A stretch of 27,007 nucleotides of DNA, from assembly GCA_944342125.1 (NCBI GenBank), contig CALVMF010000003.1, positions 1 through 27,007 of the forward strand, read 5' to 3'. Below are positions 24,271-27,007 of this stretch, one piece after another. A program made the translations under genes and the position numbers. Position 1 is the stretch's first letter, and every line of letters starts with the position of its first letter. Under the pieces are notes generated by a model. That model was given only the letters and a program-made list of their open reading frames with translations. It was not told where the DNA came from and did no database searches. This stretch comes from an uncultured Bacilli bacterium (lineage in GTDB: Bacteria > Bacillota_I > Bacilli_A > RFN20 > CAG-826).

Positions 24271-24573
24271 TCAATGATAGTCGCATATGTCGAGAATTTC
24301 GATTTCTCTTATTTTGCTCAAATCCACTTCGTGATTTACACTTCTTATAATAATTCGCCAGTTTCCGCTGACACTTATTCCATAACAGTCTTTTAAGTCT
24401 CCGCCAAGCTTATGTCGGCTGTAAGGAGGGGCTGTTGGATAATCTTCTAAATTATTAACCGCCATCAAGAAGTATATTCTCTGTTTGATTTTTTTATAAA
24501 GAGAGCCGAATTTTTTATTTCCTTTTTGTTCATTTAAAATTAGCTTAAAAATCTTGTTTTCAACTATCTTCAT
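24271..24573 (-). CDS. higB: HigB/RelE-superfamily toxin
   Basis: A 100-residue basic protein with the HigB pattern: PPYSRHKLGGDLKDCYGISV (about 49-68) and NWRIIIR (71-77), ending in EIEILDICDYH. RelE-fold HigB toxins cut mRNA on the ribosome and are neutralised by HigA. The start is placed at ATG 24571-24573; the longer TTG frame to 24612 overlaps a consensus promoter and has no ribosome site. No Shine-Dalgarno precedes the ATG either, and the -10 box ends 4 bases before it, so the transcript is probably leaderless. It ends in TGA next to the higA ribosome site. The toxin-first order is typical of HigBA rather than RelBE. Confidence 0.85.
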   Translation of the reverse strand: MKIVENKIFKLILNEQKGNKKFGSLYKKIKQRIYFLMAVNNLEDYPTAPPYSRHKLGGDLKDCYGISVSGNWRIIIRSVNHEVDLSKIREIEILDICDYH

Positions 24574-24577
24574 GTAA

Positions 24578-24606
24578 AGTTTAATTTTTTTGACAGATAT
24601 TGTCAA
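24578..24606 (-). promoter_or_regulatory. higBA promoter with palindromic operator
   Basis: On the minus strand, perfect TTGACA (24601-24606), a 17-base spacer and TAAACT (24578-24583) give a strong sigma-A promoter. TTGACA-GATAT-TGTCAA (24590-24606) is a palindrome with perfect 6-bp arms that includes the whole -35. Binding of the HigA-type helix-turn-helix here would shut the promoter, the usual autoregulation in toxin-antitoxin operons. Confidence 0.75.
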
Positions 24607-24735
24607 GCACAATATAATATTTTCTTGAAAAAAATTTTAATTTACGAAAATTTGAGGCTAGATTTGCGTAAAAAAATATTTTTTTTGCTAAAATAATCTT
24701 GTGCTAGAAAATCAAAATTGCAAAATAAACTTAAA

Positions 24736-25512
24736 CTAAGCTTTTCTACTAACAAATTTGAATAAAATATCACAAACTATATCAATAGATTGTCCGACTA
24801 TATTAATATTCTTTATTGAACCAAATATCTTTTCGTTACTATCTTTTTTAATTAATATTAAATAATCTTTATTACGTGCTTCACCTAAGCAAGAAGCCTT
24901 ATCTAATTTTAAATTTAAAGTTTTATTAGGTGAGTCACTTACATTAAAATCATTGTTTTCTAAATCTACTGTAAACTTTTTTGGCATTGAGTTATCTAAA
25001 TAAAAAGAATAAGTATTTAAGACACAATTAAGATTTTTAGTCTCAAAATAAGCTTCCTTTTTCTCTTTAAACATAAAGCCAGATTTAATAATAACTAAAT
25101 TGCTACCAATGTTAAGCTCGTCAGCATTAATATCGATAACTTTATGACCTAAAGACAATAAATAGTCTCTAAAAGGAACTAGTATCTTGCTCATATAACC
25201 TTTATTCCAATATTTCTTGCTTAACTCATAGCCAATTTGTGGACAAAGACCATCATATCGACAAACATCAATCGAACCGATCACTTCGTCATTTTCTCTA
25301 AGTGCTATCGCAAAGCGGTGAGTTTCGGGAAGTTTGTCTTTTTTTAACCAGCTGATAAGCAACTCTTTTGTTTCTTCAACACTTTTATGCGGAATCCAAG
25401 TTAAGAAACGAGATACATCCTTATCGTTCATCCAATTATTAAATATATTGAGCGCATCACTCATTTTAAATTTTCTTAGTTCCACTTCATCAGGAATAAT
25501 AATTTCTCCCAT
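24736..25512 (-). CDS. GNAT acetyltransferase with an unidentified C-terminal domain
   Basis: A 258-residue protein. Residues 7-170 fit a RimJ/RimL-type GNAT: VELRKFKMSDALNIFNNW at the start, then RFAIALRENDEVIGSI and IGYELSKKYWNKGYMSKIL, the acetyl-CoA pyrophosphate loop region, with SGFMFKEKKEAYF near the end of the domain. The substrate could be a protein N-terminus, an antibiotic or a small amine. About 80 additional residues at the C-terminus (about 178-258) form predicted strands and match no family I know. No Shine-Dalgarno is present; TAATAT ends 5 bases before the ATG, again suggesting a leaderless mRNA. It stands alone, 124 bases upstream of the higB cassette in transcription order reversed, and need not be related to it. 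Confidence 0.82.
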   Translation of the reverse strand: MGEIIIPDEVELRKFKMSDALNIFNNWMNDKDVSRFLTWIPHKSVEETKELLISWLKKDKLPETHRFAIALRENDEVIGSIDVCRYDGLCPQIGYELSKKYWNKGYMSKILVPFRDYLLSLGHKVIDINADELNIGSNLVIIKSGFMFKEKKEAYFETKNLNCVLNTYSFYLDNSMPKKFTVDLENNDFNVSDSPNKTLNLKLDKASCLGEARNKDYLILIKKDSNEKIFGSIKNINIVGQSIDIVCDILFKFVSRKA

Positions 25513-25792
25513 GTGAAATATTATCTAGTAATTATTCAAGTTAAAGATATTCATTTTATCTTTACTTGATTCAAACGATGAATACTAATTCATTTGCAAT
25601 TTTTGATGTTAACTTTTTAGTTTCAGGACACTACTATTATTAGAAATAAACCGATCCTCGACTTTAAAAGTTAATTCAAAATATCTTCTTTTTTTACCTC
25701 CTCATAATATAGAGGGTGATTGCTATTGAACTTTTTTAAAAAATTACGAAACTTTTTTTAAAAACTTTTAAAAAGATTAAATTTAAACCTAA
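25513..25792. other. 280-base AT-rich gap between two minus-strand genes
   Basis: The region holds the GNAT promoter at its left end and AT-rich sequence with runs of T and A near 25690-25780. A plus-strand GAGGGTGAT (25712-25720) precedes an 11-codon frame starting with TTG at 25726. No strong hairpin terminator for the surface-protein gene is visible. Confidence 0.4.
25518..25545 (-). promoter_or_regulatory. promoter of the GNAT gene
   Basis: On the minus strand TTTAAC (25540-25545), 16 bases and TAATAT (25518-25523) precede the ATG at 25512 by 5 bases. The start would fall at or within a few bases of the ATG. Confidence 0.4.
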
Positions 25793-27007
25793 CTAGAGTG
25801 TAATAGTACCATCGCTACATTCAACAGTCGTACCGCTTTGAAAACCTGCATTAGATGAATTAATTGCATTCCATTGGGCTTTGGTACCTAAATATTTGAT
25901 TACTAAGGTGCTAGGTGTTGACAAAAAGCAGCGTGTTCCTATGCTCTTTAATGATGCAGGAAGCGTAACGACTTTTAAATTCATGCAATTATAAAATTCA
26001 TAGTTCCCTAGCTTCTCAAGGTCGCAATTAAATGTTACAGATTCAAGTAAAGTGTCGCTATTAAACGTATACCCATTTAAAACTTTTAAATTAGTTGTAT
26101 TAAAGATTGCCTTTTTCAAACTTGTCATTTCAGAAAGAGCATAACTATCAAGACCATCATCAATAATTGTGTTAGGAAGTTGTAACTCAGTAATGCCAGA
26201 TTTAGAAAAAGATTTATTTCCGATTGTTTCGACATTGCTTAAGTCTATACTTAGTAAATTACTCGCACCAGCAAATGATTGATCACTAATGGTTTTGACT
26301 GTTTCAGGAATTAAGTAGTCAGTTTGAGTCGAGCCTGTAGGATAGAAAAGTAGCTCTGTTTTGTTTTTGTCAAAAAGTACACCACTTTCAACCGCAAAAT
26401 ATTTATTTGATTCTGAGATATTAAAACTATTGACCTTGCAACCACTAAAAGCGCCTGAACCAATTTTAGATACAGTTGAAGGTAAGCTAACTTCACTTAA
26501 ATTAGTACAAGAAGCAAAAGCACTTGTTCCTATTGTTTCTACTCCTTCACTAACTATAAGTTTCGTCATATTTTCGCAGGAGGAAAAAGAAGAATTTCCA
26601 ATTGAAGTAACCCGATTAGGTATAGTTATTTCGCCACTTAAAGAGCTACCACTAAATGCATAGTTTGAAATTTCAGTAATATTTTCACTTAATACTGATT
26701 GATCTAAAGTAGTAAGTCCACAGTCTTGAAAGCAATTGGTCCCTAAACTTGTGATTGTTTCACTATATTTTATCGATTTGAGCTTAACATCTCCAAAGAA
26801 ACAAGATCTTGGAACTTCCATAATGTTTGCCATTAAATTAGCTGATTCAAGGTTTACATTGTCTCTAAAAGCATGCGCGCCAACAGAGGTAACTGTATTA
26901 GGAACATCAATGCTAGTAAATCCACACTCTTGAAAAGCAGCATCTAAAAGTGTCGTTATACATGGTTTAAAATTAAACTTAGTTAATTTAACACAACCAT
27001 CGAAACA
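25793..27007 (-). CDS. BspA-like leucine-rich-repeat surface protein, 5' end missing
   Basis: The frame is open from the right edge to a TAG at 25793, giving 405 codons without the N-terminus; a Met at 26833 is internal, since repeats continue upstream of it. About a dozen units of about 23 residues follow the LRR_5 (BspA/Treponema pallidum type) pattern, such as IPNRVTSIGNSSFSSCENMT and LPSTVSKIGSGAFSGC. A typical final unit, YLGTKAQWNAI to VECSDGTITL, closes the protein. These proteins are usually exported and bind host proteins or other cells; signal peptide and anchor would be in the missing part, since no C-terminal anchor is visible. Repeats interrupted by CTNG-like caps make exact counting uncertain. 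Confidence 0.88.
   Translation of the reverse strand, partial: CFDGCVKLTKFNFKPCITTLLDAAFQECGFTSIDVPNTVTSVGAHAFRDNVNLESANLMANIMEVPRSCFFGDVKLKSIKYSETITSLGTNCFQDCGLTTLDQSVLSENITEISNYAFSGSSLSGEITIPNRVTSIGNSSFSSCENMTKLIVSEGVETIGTSAFASCTNLSEVSLPSTVSKIGSGAFSGCKVNSFNISESNKYFAVESGVLFDKNKTELLFYPTGSTQTDYLIPETVKTISDQSFAGASNLLSIDLSNVETIGNKSFSKSGITELQLPNTIIDDGLDSYALSEMTSLKKAIFNTTNLKVLNGYTFNSDTLLESVTFNCDLEKLGNYEFYNCMNLKVVTLPASLKSIGTRCFLSTPSTLVIKYLGTKAQWNAINSSNAGFQSGTTVECSDGTITL

Noticed and set aside
24574..24612. TTG start giving a 113-residue HigB
   Set aside because: The added part is the promoter and operator itself, with no ribosome site and no HigB-like sequence.
24664..24690. AT-rich palindrome as terminator of the GNAT gene
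   Set aside because: The arms are almost only A and T, so the hairpin would be weak and chance is likely.
26361..26663. 100-codon plus-strand frame in the leucine-rich-repeat gene
   Set aside because: Antisense shadow of the repeats; no start signal or recognisable protein.
25793..27007. Tandem DNA repeats in the surface-protein gene
   Set aside because: The repeats are at protein level with divergent DNA; no exact tandem units are seen.
1..27007. CRISPR array, prophage or insertion sequence
   Set aside because: No regularly spaced repeats, integrase, transposase or phage structural genes were found on either strand.

Overview
The window is about 27 kb of AT-rich, densely coding bacterial DNA. 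It looks like a low-GC Bacillota, probably an anaerobic, gut-type member of the Erysipelotrichales / RF39 / Acholeplasma-like branch; that placement is inference. The evidence is Shine-Dalgarno sites of the GGAG/GAGGT type, hairpin-plus-T terminators, pyruvate:ferredoxin oxidoreductase, CcpA-type LacI regulation, PepV, CoaX with an ECF S component, and a BspA-like surface protein. UGA acts as a stop (aldo/keto reductase, higB) and every household gene reads through under the standard code, so this is not the Mycoplasma code. There is no IS element, CRISPR array or rRNA.

Region 1 (1-5321): a membrane-anchored endonuclease I-type nuclease (+) meets nnr (NAD(P)HX repair) and xth (exonuclease III) on the minus strand. 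A DUF362 protein (+) follows, then a structured 324-base convergent intergenic region with terminators on both strands. Region 2 (5322-12206): nifJ-type PFOR (-), an MgtC/SapB membrane protein (+), an aldo/keto reductase (-), a DJ-1/PfpI protein (+) and a YhhN/TMEM86-like membrane protein (-). Region 3 (11487-15186): a probable minus-strand operon of CcpA-like lacI regulator, apt, tyrS and the YhhN-like gene, with a promoter and candidate operators upstream. Region 4 (15381-21230): ytpR (-), a Wzz-like two-membrane-segment protein (+), then minus-strand pairs pepV-trmB and coaX-ECF S component, both with overlapping reading frames. Region 5 (21446-22591): galE (+), a hairpin, and tRNA-Gln(CTG). 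Region 6 (22659-27007), the accessory part: a three-gene minus-strand cassette of HigB-like toxin, HigA-ImmA/IrrE fusion and a HEPN-like protein with a palindromic promoter/operator; then a GNAT acetyltransferase with an unknown C-terminal domain, and the 3' part of a leucine-rich-repeat surface protein that runs off the right edge.

Most of the window is ordinary metabolism and tRNA/translation upkeep. The best candidate for something under-described is the higB / higA-ImmA / HEPN cassette beside the tRNA gene. It combines a mRNase-type toxin, a DNA-binding antitoxin fused to a zinc peptidase, and a possible second RNase-type (HEPN) component, under what looks like a leaderless, self-regulated promoter. 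Several start codons are corrected here, because TTG codons that lie inside the Shine-Dalgarno sequence give falsely long reading frames.
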